A DNA stretch of 64,000 nt from Thecaphora thlaspeos. Taxonomy: Eukaryota; Basidiomycota; Ustilaginomycetes; Urocystidales; Glomosporiaceae. The stretch lies in the NCBI GenBank assembly GCA_900291925.1, contig UWYS01000002.1, positions 1,054,001 through 1,118,000 of the forward strand, given 5' to 3'. Shown here piece by piece: positions 10,345-21,651 of this stretch. The stretch's first letter is position 1. Each line of letters begins with the position of its first letter. Both the position numbers and the translations under genes were made by a program. The notes below the pieces were generated by a model. The model saw only the letters and a program-made list of their open reading frames with translations, did not search any database and had not been told where the DNA came from.

Positions 10345-13300
10345 TTACATTCCCTTGCGCTCCATGAGTTGCAACGCCTTCATGTCCGGTACGACGTTTT
10401 TATTGTGCATGAGGTAGTGTACGACGTCCCAGCTATCTGCCTTGATGGCTTCGCGCAAATGTCGAATGTCCGGTACGAATCGGTCGGGAAGTTTTCGCCT
10501 CTTGCACGACGATGGTTCGACGTCGATGTCTTTTCGTGTTTCGTGTTGTTCCTCCGTTGTTGCGTGGCTTTTGGATAGAGGTACAAGGTCAGGCGCCTTG
10601 ATGGCCCACCATGTCTTCGCTTTCTCAGTCGCGTACCGTCCGACGGCGAATGTGGCTCGACTCCATCGTCGTTCCATCTTCTCGTCGCGTTCCAGCAACG
10701 TTCGCAAGCCGTCCATCCCGCCCTTGCGCATGGCGATCTGGATAGCTAGACCTTCTTTCTTCGATGGATCCGCACCGTACGCGAGCAGCACGTTGACCAG
10801 CGTCCCGCTGTCCGAGTGCACTGACATCGCGAGCGGGAAGCCAGAGTGCGAGTTGGCATCGGCGCGGTAGCGCGACAGCAGCACGACAAGCAGGTCCATC
10901 GATCTCGCGGAGGGCAAGGTCCCGATCGCTTCGCTCGACGACGACAGAAATCGCGGGAACAGCGAGAGCAGCGACGAGGTGTACCCCGAAGCGTCCATCT
11001 CATCGGGCGTCAGGGGCAAGGCGGTGTCGACCGCGTTGCGACGACGTTTCTTGCCGCTGGTCTTGCCGCCGCCGGCCGTCCGCGGTGGGTAGACGCCGAG
11101 CTGGACCTGCTTGAGTGCTCGAAAGATGCGTTTCGGCAGCTCAATCCGCGACAGCGTCGGTGCTTCCTGCCCGTTCACCAGCTCCGCAAGCGTTGGTATA
11201 CGCCGCGGCGCATGGCGGTCCAGCCTCCACCTGTGGTCCTCCAGAACCGCGCGGATGCTGTCGATCTGGACGAGTCGAATCTCGAGCCGAACGATGAGGT
11301 CCGACGTGCAGATGCCGAACCGTGCGGTGTAAGAGAGCGGGTCAACGTTGGCGGCGCCGGCGAGATGCGAGCCGCAGCAGAGCGCGAGCGTCCCTGCGCT
11401 GAGGATAGAGGGTCGCTTCCAGAATCCGGCTGGCGGCGAAATGTGTGGCTCGCCGGCCGCCCTTCGATAACCACACGAGCAGGCGCGGAACCGCGTGTCG
11501 CGCCAGGTGGCGAGGTTCCTCAGATGGTCGTCGTGCCACATCTCCAGGACGTACTCGATCTTGACGCCGAGCGGGGCGTGCAGGAAGACGTCGCGCAGCC
11601 CGCGACTCGCTACGGGCAGCGACGACGACCGCGCCAGCACAAAGATGCTATAGAGGAGCTCGACGGGCAGGCTGTGGAAACCTGTCCGCTCCCGGCATGC
11701 CATAGGCGCACCGTCGCTACCGCCGCCGCCGACCTGCTCGTACTTGTCGTCTCGCTTTTTGTACGGCTTGTTCGGGTCGAAAGGGTTATCGTAGTCACTG
11801 CCGCCGCCGTCTTCCTCACCCGCGTCGACGGCCATCGGGACCTCCTGCCCGCTGAGAGCGCCTCCCTCCTCGATCGCCGACAGGCTCCGGCGCCACTCGT
11901 TGAGGAAGTCGTCGAGATCGACAAACAGTCGGATCCCCTTGTCGCACATGGCTTCGTACAGCAGGATGACCTCATCCAGCTCCATGGCCTCGCGCAGAGG
12001 GCGGCGGAATGCGAAGAGGTAGATCGACTTGTTCCCTGGGCAGGCTTTGACGGCGCGGAACAGCAGACCCTTGGTTCGGGACAGCTGATCCGCCACCTCT
12101 CGACGTTTGCCCGCCTTGCTCTGCAGCAGCCGGATCTCAAATTCGAGATAAACTGGCCAGAGAACCGCCGGGCTCTTGGAAGTAGCACACGAGTCAATCG
12201 CGCGGTCCAGTGTCCGACGGACGGCCTCCTCGCCAAAGTGGTCCGAGTGCAGGTTGAGCTCGACATAGATGGCAAAAAGCCACGGCGTCATCGATTGGGT
12301 CGACATGCCAGCACGAGGCAATGATCCAGTGTGCAAGAGCGCCCTTGCGGTCGTCGCCTTCTCCTGCTCCGCAAGGTGCGCCTCTAGCGCAAGCCGAAGG
12401 TGGTTGTCGATCTTGCTCCGCATCTCGTGCGCTGTCAGGTGGCCCCACAGGATCGTGTTCGTCGGATGCATGTCGACGGCATCGTCGAGCGCTCGACGCA
12501 CATCGGCAGGCCTGTAGCTCTGTCCCGTCGCGACATGGGCCCGCATGAAATCGGCTCGCTTGAGGGAGAGTCGCTCGAGGACATCTCGTAGTCCCGCCTG
12601 TGGCGTAGGCTGCCTCAGAAGTACGACGTGCTCGTCGAACACGGCCATCGCCGCCGGGAAGCCTTGGCCGGCGGGGAGGACAAGGTAGTCGAACAGGGCC
12701 AAGCAAGAAATCATCTGGTGAAGGAAGTGTCGCGGAACGCCCGCGGACGTGCCGGGCTGCATCGATGTAGTTATCAGCGCCTGAATCCTTTTCCGTGTCC
12801 GCAGAGCGTCAAAGCCGGATAGTTTCGAAGCGGGGTCCAGAGTCTGGCGGAGGTCGACGTCCGGGCCGAGGGCGAGAAAGCTGGACTTCGCCGCCGCACT
12901 GATCGCCGCTACGGCGCTGCCCACGTCACCGCTCTTCCATAGAAGCTCCGTTAATGACGTCCACAGCTGAGGTAGGTAAGAGCTCCAGGCATCCGCTTGC
13001 GCGAGAATCGCCGCGCTGCTCTCCAGGGCCGTGATGTAAATGGTCCGAGCCGACCCAGCGCGACCCAGCGAGAGCTCGAGCTGGGCGTATGCATGCCAGA
13101 GGATGTGGTTGCCCCGATCTCTCGACAGCAGCTTCCGGGCGAGCTTTGCTGCTGCCTTGATGCTGCGCGCAGCCTCGATGGCGAGGTGCAGCACCTGTAC
13201 GGCTACGAAATCGACGTGAGGAGCCACCTGGTCGAGCAGTCGGCCTGCCAGCGCAAGATCCTGAGCGTCGACTGATCGCAAAGAGTTCGCCAACGGAGAC

Positions 13301-15852
13301 GCTGCGTCAGGCGATCCCGCAAACAGGCCCTCGACATCGAGGGGGGTGTATAATACCGGACATGCCGCGGGGTCAGACAGGTTGCTCCTCCGCTCCCGCT
13401 CCATCATCTGGCCCTCAATGTATTCGAAGGGAGCAGAGGAGCTCGCAGTGGCGCCGTCTCGCAAGGCAGAAGGCCAGAAGTGAGATCCGGGGCTGGTAGC
13501 GCTCGAGAACGTAGCGCGGCTCGCGTGAGGATGCCTCACGTCGCTGCCATCGCCGTCGTCGCCATGGAAGCTGTCCGTCAGCCCGGTCGCCAGGCCAGAG
13601 GGGAGCCCGAGGACGGCTAGAGCCATGTCCAATAGAGCGAGCCTGCCGCGCCGGCTTCCGAGGCGGAAGAGCAGCGGACGAACGTCCGAGAACAGGACGG
13701 TCGAGAAAGCGTCGATCTCCTCGCCCTCTGCCTGCCACTGCGGAAGATCCGTCAGCCTAGCTGGAAAGCGACGCAGGCTCGAACGATGAAGTTCGGCCTC
13801 GAGCCACCGATCGACGGGATGTTGATCCCCGAAGCTGGGTGACGCTTCGAGTGAACGCACCGACGCATCTGTCGTGCCTTCCATTCCGCCTTGCAGGTGG
13901 TGACTCCAGCCGCGAGCGCCCTCCTCCATGAGGCGCGGCTGTCCGCTGTTCCAGAACGTCTCAAAGTCGGTTAAAATCTGCTGGAAGGGACTGGGCGGTG
14001 AAGACTGGGCATCGGCGTACTTTATACTCTGGTCTGACGGGGCGCAGAGGTTGACCTCGAGCAGCGATTGCACCGCAGCGACGGCTCGCTCGTTGAAGCC
14101 GGCTCCTCTGAGAACGTCGATGTGGCAGCGTGTGAGCGAAAGGAGAACCTCGTCGACGCGCTCGGCCCCTTCCGTTTTGGAAGGCTCCGTTCCCGTCATC
14201 GCGACGAACGTGGCGATCGCATCTGCGTGAGCGGCGCTGATCTCTGCGAGCTCGAAAGAGGTCCAGTCGCTCCGTCGCCAATTGAGGTATGCTTGCCAGA
14301 GGATCGCCGCCGTGACGATGTCCGAAGCGAGCGTTTCGTTCTTCAGCACCTTGCGCCATTCCCTTTCCAGTCTCTCGGAATCCCAGCGTCCGCTGTTGGC
14401 CGCTAGCTGCAAGCGGCTGAGGACAAGGGGCAGACATCTCCGGTTTTCAGGGTGCGTCACGAACGCCTTTTCGAGTATCGAGAGTCTAACGTCCAGCATA
14501 GCTTGCCTGTGGGATGCTCGCGACAGTTCGCGCTCGGTCCGTCCTTCCTTCTTTCGCGGGGCCGTCCCCGGAAGGTCTTCGGTCGGCAGCCCGACGCTGG
14601 ATAGGCGATCCTGGAAGTCGACCAGATCAAGCCACGCAGCTGCATCTGTCGGCGCGGTGCGGAGGCGAAGATGGAGCTCGCGAGCCCTGGCCTTGATGGA
14701 GACGTGAGGGTTATCGTTGGCGTCCTCATCGGCGCCACCGCTCTTGTCGCCGCCGCCGCCGCCGCCACCGTCGGACTCGTCTGAGCTCGAGGCTACTATG
14801 GTTGGATCGCCACTGTGGCGATCGCTGGCCATATTGGTGAGGATGTTGCCTAGGACGCTGAAGCCCTCCTCGTTGGGGCGGTGGCGCCCTCGGGAGACGC
14901 GGATGAAGTCCTCTGGCACCTCGCTGCTGGTCGCCTTGGGCATTATTAAGCGGCGTCCCGGCTGTCGGAGCCTCTTCCACTCCGACTTCGAAACCTGCTC
15001 CGAGCGGCGGACGTAGGCCCTAGCGCGATCCGTCACCTCCAGGCCCTGACCGCCTTTGAGCCTGAGGGACTGTCGAGTGATCCTGAGAGGGGGGTCGAGA
15101 CCCACAACGAGGCCGCCACCGCTGCGATCGAAGAGGGGGACCTTGGACGAGTCGAGGCCATACTGCTTCGACGCTCGGTCGCCCCAGCTATCGCTGATGT
15201 AGAGATTATGGTTGGGCTGCGGATCGTCTGCCGGCAAAGGCGGGCCAACCTCGGGTCCCACTCTGGGATAGGGTCGCGGATGCTGTGCGGAGTGAGGCGG
15301 GGCGGGCGGGCTGCGCCGAGACGTCCTCAAGCTCAAGCGCTCCGGAGACTGCGAGCGTTCGCGCCTTTGCTCGGTCGGTTCATGTTGCAGCAGTGCGTCA
15401 CGGCTGTGCCGATTTTCTCGGGCTGTTCGAGACTCCTCTGCATCCCGGCGGCGGCGGCGGAAGTCGCCGTCGTCCCGCCGTCGGCTCTTTTCCGAGCGGT
15501 CGCCTTGCCTTTCGCGGCGAGACCGATCGGCCCGTCCGCTACCCTGGTCATGTCCGCTGCCAATGTGACTCGTCGAGGAGCCTCGGCCGTAGGCGTAGTC
15601 CTTGTCTCGGGTTCGGCGCTGGTCGTCGTCGTTGGCGTTGCCGTCGTCATCATGCCGACGATGGCGGCGGCGGTGTCGCCTTTCGTCGAAAGATGCAGTC
15701 TCATGGGCCGGGTTCACCGCCTTCGCCTTGCCTTTGTCGACATGTGCAGAAGAGAAGGAGGAGAGTGCAGGGACCTGTTGCGCACCAGAGGCGGAGGGAC
15801 CCGCGTTGCTGGCAGGTGGGCGGAAAGAGGAAAAGGATGGCGGTGCCGACAT
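10345..15852 (-). CDS. NRDE2-like protein fused to a C-terminal F-box/ankyrin-like module
   Basis: A single uninterrupted frame of 1,835 codons. Residues 1-200 are low-complexity and RD/RS-rich, typical of nuclear RNA factors. Near residue 210 comes the NRDE-2 signature YISDSWGDRASKQYG, followed by DFIRVSRGRHRPNEEGFSVL and then about 950 residues of HAT-like helical repeats, ending near residue 1,345 with ILLYEAMCDKGIRL, the usual NRDE2 end. NRDE2 acts in nuclear RNA silencing and exosome control in other eukaryotes (family knowledge). The frame then continues through an acidic, glycine-rich linker into an F-box-like helix, HSLPVELLYSIFVLA (about residue 1,385). Ankyrin-like repeats follow (LLVVLLSRYRADANSHSGF; LLAYGADPSKK; VVHYLMHNK) to residue 1,835. 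No stop, frameshift or convincing splice site separates the parts. Whether two transcripts are made cannot be told from sequence. Confidence 0.85.
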   Translation of the reverse strand: MSAPPSFSSFRPPASNAGPSASGAQQVPALSSFSSAHVDKGKAKAVNPAHETASFDERRHRRRHRRHDDDGNANDDDQRRTRDKDYAYGRGSSTSHIGSGHDQGSGRADRSRRERQGDRSEKSRRRDDGDFRRRRRDAEESRTARENRHSRDALLQHEPTEQRRERSQSPERLSLRTSRRSPPAPPHSAQHPRPYPRVGPEVGPPLPADDPQPNHNLYISDSWGDRASKQYGLDSSKVPLFDRSGGGLVVGLDPPLRITRQSLRLKGGQGLEVTDRARAYVRRSEQVSKSEWKRLRQPGRRLIMPKATSSEVPEDFIRVSRGRHRPNEEGFSVLGNILTNMASDRHSGDPTIVASSSDESDGGGGGGGDKSGGADEDANDNPHVSIKARARELHLRLRTAPTDAAAWLDLVDFQDRLSSVGLPTEDLPGTAPRKKEGRTERELSRASHRQAMLDVRLSILEKAFVTHPENRRCLPLVLSRLQLAANSGRWDSERLEREWRKVLKNETLASDIVTAAILWQAYLNWRRSDWTSFELAEISAAHADAIATFVAMTGTEPSKTEGAERVDEVLLSLTRCHIDVLRGAGFNERAVAAVQSLLEVNLCAPSDQSIKYADAQSSPPSPFQQILTDFETFWNSGQPRLMEEGARGWSHHLQGGMEGTTDASVRSLEASPSFGDQHPVDRWLEAELHRSSLRRFPARLTDLPQWQAEGEEIDAFSTVLFSDVRPLLFRLGSRRGRLALLDMALAVLGLPSGLATGLTDSFHGDDGDGSDVRHPHASRATFSSATSPGSHFWPSALRDGATASSSAPFEYIEGQMMERERRSNLSDPAACPVLYTPLDVEGLFAGSPDAASPLANSLRSVDAQDLALAGRLLDQVAPHVDFVAVQVLHLAIEAARSIKAAAKLARKLLSRDRGNHILWHAYAQLELSLGRAGSARTIYITALESSAAILAQADAWSSYLPQLWTSLTELLWKSGDVGSAVAAISAAAKSSFLALGPDVDLRQTLDPASKLSGFDALRTRKRIQALITTSMQPGTSAGVPRHFLHQMISCLALFDYLVLPAGQGFPAAMAVFDEHVVLLRQPTPQAGLRDVLERLSLKRADFMRAHVATGQSYRPADVRRALDDAVDMHPTNTILWGHLTAHEMRSKIDNHLRLALEAHLAEQEKATTARALLHTGSLPRAGMSTQSMTPWLFAIYVELNLHSDHFGEEAVRRTLDRAIDSCATSKSPAVLWPVYLEFEIRLLQSKAGKRREVADQLSRTKGLLFRAVKACPGNKSIYLFAFRRPLREAMELDEVILLYEAMCDKGIRLFVDLDDFLNEWRRSLSAIEEGGALSGQEVPMAVDAGEEDGGGSDYDNPFDPNKPYKKRDDKYEQVGGGGSDGAPMACRERTGFHSLPVELLYSIFVLARSSSLPVASRGLRDVFLHAPLGVKIEYVLEMWHDDHLRNLATWRDTRFRACSCGYRRAAGEPHISPPAGFWKRPSILSAGTLALCCGSHLAGAANVDPLSYTARFGICTSDLIVRLEIRLVQIDSIRAVLEDHRWRLDRHAPRRIPTLAELVNGQEAPTLSRIELPKRIFRALKQVQLGVYPPRTAGGGKTSGKKRRRNAVDTALPLTPDEMDASGYTSSLLSLFPRFLSSSSEAIGTLPSARSMDLLVVLLSRYRADANSHSGFPLAMSVHSDSGTLVNVLLAYGADPSKKEGLAIQIAMRKGGMDGLRTLLERDEKMERRWSRATFAVGRYATEKAKTWWAIKAPDLVPLSKSHATTEEQHETRKDIDVEPSSCKRRKLPDRFVPDIRHLREAIKADSWDVVHYLMHNKNVVPDMKALQLMERKGM

Positions 15853-16577
15853 GATCGAGGGCGGCTGGACCGAGGCAAGCCATCGGCGGACAGATGGTGG
15901 TTGCCGCTTGCCGCTTTAGATCCCACAGCGGAGATGACGGGCTCGGCGCAGCCTGGCTAGGCCGTGAAGGGGACGAACAAGGTGGCGGCGGGTGTGGTGG
16001 TTTGTTGGTAGGCCAAAAAAATTGCCCAGTCCCACCACAAAAAGTCCAACCCCTCCACCACCTCTCTGTTCCAAGGGAGGAGAGAGCGAGTGCAGCGGAA
16101 GCGAAAAGGTGTGGCCAGCCATCACGTGTGGAGTGCTGGCCTGGCCTGTCGCTACTGACTCGGCCTGGAAGAAGGGCTGGCGCCTGGCGACTGGCGAGGC
16201 TGGCCTTCGCGCGAAAAGGCGAAGAAAAATCATTCGTCTGCAGGCAGCAGCAGCGGCAGGCCTTCGCATGCCTTCGCACCACGGCCACCCCATCACCACC
16301 GCTCACCACCACCACCACCACCACCACCCCTACCATCATCATTTCCACCGACGGAAGCCCCAGCTTATCGAGAGCACATCCCTCCGCCCGCCAAATCCCT
16401 ACACCTGCCTTTCAGCTCGCTGTCGCCCGTCGCTCGTTGCTACCCCGCCAATCGAGAAGAACCGTCGACCTTTCGACTTTCCAGCACGTACGGCCGTACC
16501 CCCTCTCTCTGCCCGTTCTCAACCGCTTGAGTGAAACCACACCAACCCCCGCACCTTTCTCCCAGCATTAGCCCAGC
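15853..16577. promoter_or_regulatory. Shared divergent promoter region of NRDE2-fusion and eIF2-alpha genes
   Basis: About 725 nt between two head-to-head start codons. It holds a CAC trinucleotide run (about 16304-16328) and pyrimidine-rich tracts just before the eIF2-alpha start. No TATA box was recognised. Confidence 0.55.
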
Positions 16578-17769
16578 ATGAGGTTCTACAAGAAGGAGCT
16601 CCCCGATGTCGACGAGGTGGTCATGTGCCAGGTGCAGCAGATCGCCGAGATGGGCGCCTACGTCAAGTTGCTCGAGTACGACGGTGCAGAGGGAATGATC
16701 CTCCTCTCCGAGCTCTCCAGAAGGCGTATCCGAAGTATCCAGAAGCTCATCCGTGTAGGAAGGAATGAGGTCGTCGTTGTGCTCAGGGTCGACAAGGAGA
16801 AGGGTGAGTCCACACCTGGTGCAGAGCAGGCAACGGGGCCTTCAGTACCGCACAGCATTGGTTGGCGGCCAGTGATCAGGCCCACTGCATGCTCCACCTT
16901 GCATCGCTTCTAATCGCTCGCCTCGCTCCACATGCTGACGCCCATCTCCGTCGCCGGATCTGCTTTGCGATCTCGAACCCGTTCCTCCAGGCTACATCGA
17001 CCTTTCAAAGCGTCGTGTCTCGCCCGAGGACATCATCAAGTGCGAGGAGCAGTTCCAGAAGTCCAAGGCCGTCCACAGCATGATGGCGCACATCTCCGGA
17101 AAGCTTGGCAACCCGATCGAGGAGCTGTACGAGAAGGTCGCCTGGCCTCTGGACGCAAAGTACAGTCACTCCTTTGACGCCTTCAAGCTCGCCATCATGT
17201 GAGGATTCCGCCGCTGTCTCTCGTCGTTGGCCATTGTGCTCATGTGGGCTCTGCTGACCTTGATGTTCGATGTCATCTTCTGTCTCCTATCCGGCATGCC
17301 GCCCAGTGAGCCCGAGAAGGTCTTCGAGGGGATCGAGGTGGATGAGTCGGTGCGCCGGGAGCTCGATGCCAACATTGCGCGACGATTCACACCGCAGCCG
17401 GTCAAGATCCGTGCCGACGTCGAGGTCACCTGCTTTGGCTATGAGGGCATCGACGCGATCAAGAAGGCGTTGCGCGCCGGCGAGGCTGTCTCGACCGAGA
17501 CGATCCCGATTAAGATCAAGCTCGTGGCGCCGCCCCTCTACGTCGTCACCACAAACTCGACAGATAAGACCGGCGGTATCGCATTGATGGAGAAGGCACT
17601 GGTCAAGATCACAGAGAGCATCCGGGCGAGCGGCGGCGAGGTCAATATCAAGATGAAGCCCAAGACGGTCTCCGAGGTTGAGGACCAGGAGCTGGCACAG
17701 CTTATGGCGAGAGTCGAGAAGGAGAACGCCGAGGTCGAGGGAGACGAAGACTCGGAGGGAGAGGAGTAA
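16578..17769 (+). CDS. SUI2: Translation initiation factor eIF2 alpha subunit
   Basis: Subunit of the eIF2 GTP-tRNAi ternary complex and target of stress kinases. Exons 16578-16803, 16991-17198 and 17307-17769 sum to 897 nt (298 residues; about 300 is usual). The N-terminal S1 domain contains the near-invariant [20 protein letters not shown], including the regulatory Ser51-equivalent phosphorylation site. Then come [14 protein letters not shown], the helical domain, [18 protein letters not shown], and an acidic tail ending DEDSEGEE. Introns have GTGAGT and GTGAGG donors. Intact; divergent from the NRDE2 fusion gene. Confidence 0.97.
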
Positions 17770-19959
17770 ACGAAAGCTTCGGGCCGGCCGGACTCGAGTA
17801 CCTGCTGCGCGCCGCTACGCTAGCGCGACCGCCGCTGCAGAACTGTTGGATCATGCCTGCTGCTCAAGGAAGAGAGCGCCACACAAGGGTTTCGGAAGGG
17901 AGCCTCTTCTTCCTTGTCGCCTGACTTAGAAGGGCAGGAATGGGAGCGAGCGGATGCGAGCGACAGGGTGCGGATTGCAAGCCACTGTCGTCTCTACGCG
18001 TCCGCCGCTGCCCGCCTCGTTGGCCTTTTGTCATATCTCGTCAAAAGTGCATGGCCGACACCAAAAGCTGGTTTACACGACTGGCTCTCCGCTGAAAACA
18101 ATACACTTTCTCTCACTGCACGACCTGCTTTGTTGGCCCTTGGAGGCCTTGGTCTGACCGCTAGGACCAAAGAGCGACTTTTCAAAGTCACAACGGACCG
18201 TGGTAAAACCTGAGCCCTTGGCGCAAGGTCCAATCGGCTCTGCTTACGAACTTCGAGCGGAGGGCTGCCCCCCACCTCTCTGCAGCGAAGATGAGAGAGT
18301 CTGCTCCCTGTCTTAGCTTCTTTGGCCGTGCAATGAGCTTCCGTCGTCTCTTGCACACCGTCCTTCCTTACCTTCCGCATTGCGTCTCAAGCTTCCTTCC
18401 TGCCATCCGCATACCTGCCTGCCCCTCGTCGTCGCCACCCCTCGTCACCCACCCAGCGCTCGACGGCCCTGCGCAACACTGAGACGGTCTCGTTCCGGCT
18501 CCAGCAACCCGAAACGACGGTCCAGCAGAAAAACAACACCAATTGGAGCCAGCGCCGGAGGGCCCAGAAGACCGGCGGCCGTGCGGACTAGCGGGACGGA
18601 GACAGGCGGAACGCCGTCGACGCCAAGCAGCCGCCTTTGATCGCGCCTTCGAGTGGAGCCTTTCTCCTCTCGACTAGCCAGCTCAACGCTTCGGCCCAGC
18701 TTCCGGTGGCGGAGAAGAACGTCGTCATACCAGTCGAGCTGTTTCAGCTGCTCCAACGTGCAAGATCCGCCTCGGGGGCTTCGAGGCGAGTGGGACCTTC
18801 TACCGCTACTACGGACGTGAGTACTTCATCGTAATCCTCGAGTCGGTCGAACGGACCTCGTAACAGAACCTCGATGCCAAGGCAGCCCTGGCAGCAGCGA
18901 CGATGGCGAGCAGAGCGTCTCGGCGTGGACGACGCAACCTCCTCGATCCACAATCATCACGCTGAGCTCGAGGTCGAGGAGATAGAGGAGGCACGAGGCG
19001 ATGTTCGCCGGGAGGGTGGCAACACACGTCAAGAAATCGTCAAAGAGCTATGAGATGATGACGGGCCACTCGCTGGCCATGTGAGCGGTGTGACCGCAAA
19101 GCTCACAAAGGGCGCCGCTCGCTTCGATGAGCAGTGCGCATAGGACATCGATCAAGAGGAAAGACCAGACGGTCCAAAACCTCGCAGCGTTTCGAAAGAG
19201 GCGCAAGCACAAGGTTCAGAAGGTCTCATTGCCCCACAATTCCTGCTCGTCCACAGGGCCGGTATGGAGGACAAGGGCGAATCGCTGCCCTTCAACTAGA
19301 TCCGCATGCACCTCCGCTACATCTCCATCATCCACAGTATCTAACGAGCTCTTCACCCGTCGCTCATACTCCAGCTAGGCATTTTTCACAAAGCGCACGA
19401 TGGTCAGCTGCTCTTTCTCGTCAATTACGGGCTAATGGACGTTGTGTGAGCGCGACCAGGCTGCCCGGGCTCTGGGCGCGTTCAAGCGTGCAGATGTTCG
19501 AGACTGCAAGCCAAGCGGTGACGATGAGCTGGAACGGGAGGACAAAGCGGCGGGTACGAAGAAGTGCCCGCCTCACATTCCCTGCGATGGATAGCGATGT
19601 AACGCGATACTACACTATCCCACGCTATACGGTTCTCTTCTCGCGGCACCCCCTTCCTTGCCCCTCTTCCTCGCCCTTTGCTCCAACCTCCTTCTCACCA
19701 CTTCTTGGTCATCTAAGGCGAACACTGCCTTTCCCCCTCTCCTTCAAAGCCGAGGAATCGTATGCTGACCGACACGGAAAAAGAGGCACAATGATCGCAG
19801 AAGGATGAACCGAACCGACACCAAACACGAACAGGAAAGTCACGGAGAAAATTGTCAAGAAAATCGTGGTAAAGAATTTCGTGCGTCCAGCACCGCCGAC
19901 GAAACGGGAACAAACAAGACCGCTAAGCTACATTGGGGACGAAGATTTCTCGAGCCAGA
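17770..19959. other. Gene-poor region with decayed coding fragments
   Basis: No complete gene can be assembled. Between about 18,400 and 19,600 several short stretches with coding-like third positions occur in shifting frames. On the + strand, 18,767-18,847 reads GFEASGTFYRYYGREYFIV and about 19,447-19,590 reads ALGAFKRADVRDC. On the - strand, about 19,030-18,940 reads FDDFLTCVATLPANIASCL. Stops and frame changes separate them. This fits an old pseudogene, but strand and family remain unassigned. Confidence 0.3.
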
Positions 19960-21651
19960 TCAGAGGCGAGCGTTTTCGGGCATCTGCTTGAGTGCCATTC
20001 GGACGGCGAGGTCTCCGATGACTTCCTCGGATCCACCTGTGGGCGCAAGACCGAAGTAGGTGACAAGTAGAGTGAGGAAGGGTCGGTCAAAGTCAAACTT
20101 TCCAGAGAATACCTGAGAAATAGGGAAACTGAGGCCGGAGCGACACTAACCGAGGACGGCGTCAAACTTGTACGTTCTCGCAAACAGCTCGACAAACTTG
20201 CCCATGCCCGACTTTGTCAGTCCGCGACCGCCAAAGATGTTGACAGCCGAGTCTGCGACGTTGTGCGAGACGCGCGTCGACCACGACTTGAGCAGGCCCA
20301 CTTGACCCGCGAGGAACTTGGACTGTTGGTTGTACGACATCTTGCACATCTGGTAGGTGACGTTCTCGAGCCAGTTCTGGGCTGCCTCCACCTCGGCAAA
20401 CATGTTGGCGAGCTTCTGGCGCACCACGGGCTGGCTGTGGAGCGGCTTGCCGAATGCCTTGCGCTGGTTGGTCCAGAGGAGCGTCTGCTCGGCCGCGGCG
20501 CGCGCGGCGCGGATCGTGCTGCAGCACATGACCCAGCGCTCGTGGTTGAAGTTGGAGAGGATGTAGTAGATGCCCATGCCGTCCTCGCCAATCAGGTACT
20601 TGCTCGGGACCTTGACGTTGTCAAACGTGATGTAGGCGGTGCCGGCCGTAGGCGAGTAGGACGTCTTGATGATCTTGGTCTCGATGTCGCCGCAGCTGCG
20701 CGGAATGCACATGACGGCAAAGCCCTCGTCGGTCTTGACGGCCGTGGTAAAGTAGTCGGCAAACACGCCATTGGTGATCCACTTCTTTGTGCCGTTGACG
20801 ACATAGTGGCTGCCATCCTCGCTCTTCTTGGCATATGTGCGGATGCCCATGACGTCCGAGCCGGCAAACGCCTCGGTGACGGCAAGGCAGATGAACTTGT
20901 CGCCGCGCAGGACAGGCTCGACAATCTCGTCCTTGAGCTCCTGGCTACCAAAGTTCATGACAGGCGGGAGGCCGATGACCATGCCGCCGTTGAGGCCGTC
21001 GCCGAAGCCCCGCGCACCGCAGCGGACCAGCTCCTGGGTGATGATGAGCTCGTGGAAGTAATCGAACTCCTCGCCCTTGATGTCGGCGAAGAGCTTGCGG
21101 CCGTGGAGGTGCTTGCCGGGGCCCATGCGCATCACATTGATCCCATTGGCGCCGAGCTTCTTGACGAGTTCGACGTCGGGGCGCTTGCCGTTCTCCTCGA
21201 CGCGCTGGGCAACTTCGGTGATCTCTTCGTCGACAAACTTGCGCCACTCGCGCTGGAGCCTGCGGTGGCTGTCGTTGAAGTAGGGGCTGTGGTAGCCGGT
21301 GGCGAGCCACGAGGGCTCGGCGTAGGGAACGCGCGAGGGCGAGCCGACGGGGTCGGCCTTGAGCTTGGGCTGCTCGTTCTTGATGGTTCCGATGATGAGG
21401 CGGACGTAGGCGGGCTTCTCGAGGACCTCGCGGCGGTGAAGGCCGAAGAAGACGTCTGTGGCGTCCTGTCCGGCAACCTCTTCGTCATGGAAGACGGTCT
21501 CTCCGCCAGGGTGGAGGGCGGCGAACTTGGAGACGTTGTAGACTTCGCTGTCAATGATGACCCAGTTGTCGCCCTGCTTGTTGTGCTTTGCAACCTCCTC
21601 GCGGGTGTACTCCTTGCGGGCGGGTGCGCTGCTCTGCTTCTGGGTGGACAT
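19960..21651 (-). CDS. Acyl-CoA dehydrogenase with N-terminal cytochrome b5 domain, PTS1-like end
   Basis: Exons 21651-20151 and 20036-19960 (intron GTTAGT...CCACAG) give 525 residues. Residues about 12-85 are a cytochrome b5 domain with the haem-binding HPGG motif (VSKFAALHPGGETVFHDEE). From about residue 130 an acyl-CoA dehydrogenase fold follows, with FICLAVTEAFAGSDVMGI (FAD/substrate loop), KKWITNG, ITFDNVKVPSKYLIG, NHERWVMCCSTIR and the C-terminal LGGSEEVIGDLAVRMALKQM. The protein ends NARL, matching a PTS1 consensus (ARL). A flavin oxidoreductase with a built-in haem electron relay on acyl-CoA substrates is inferred. The open frame extends upstream to 21984, but that part is low-complexity; MSTQKQ at 21651 is the likely start. 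Confidence 0.92.

Noticed and set aside
10846..12324. 492-codon plus-strand frame opposite NRDE2
   Set aside because: Antisense shadow with no features, while the minus strand frame is continuous and conserved.
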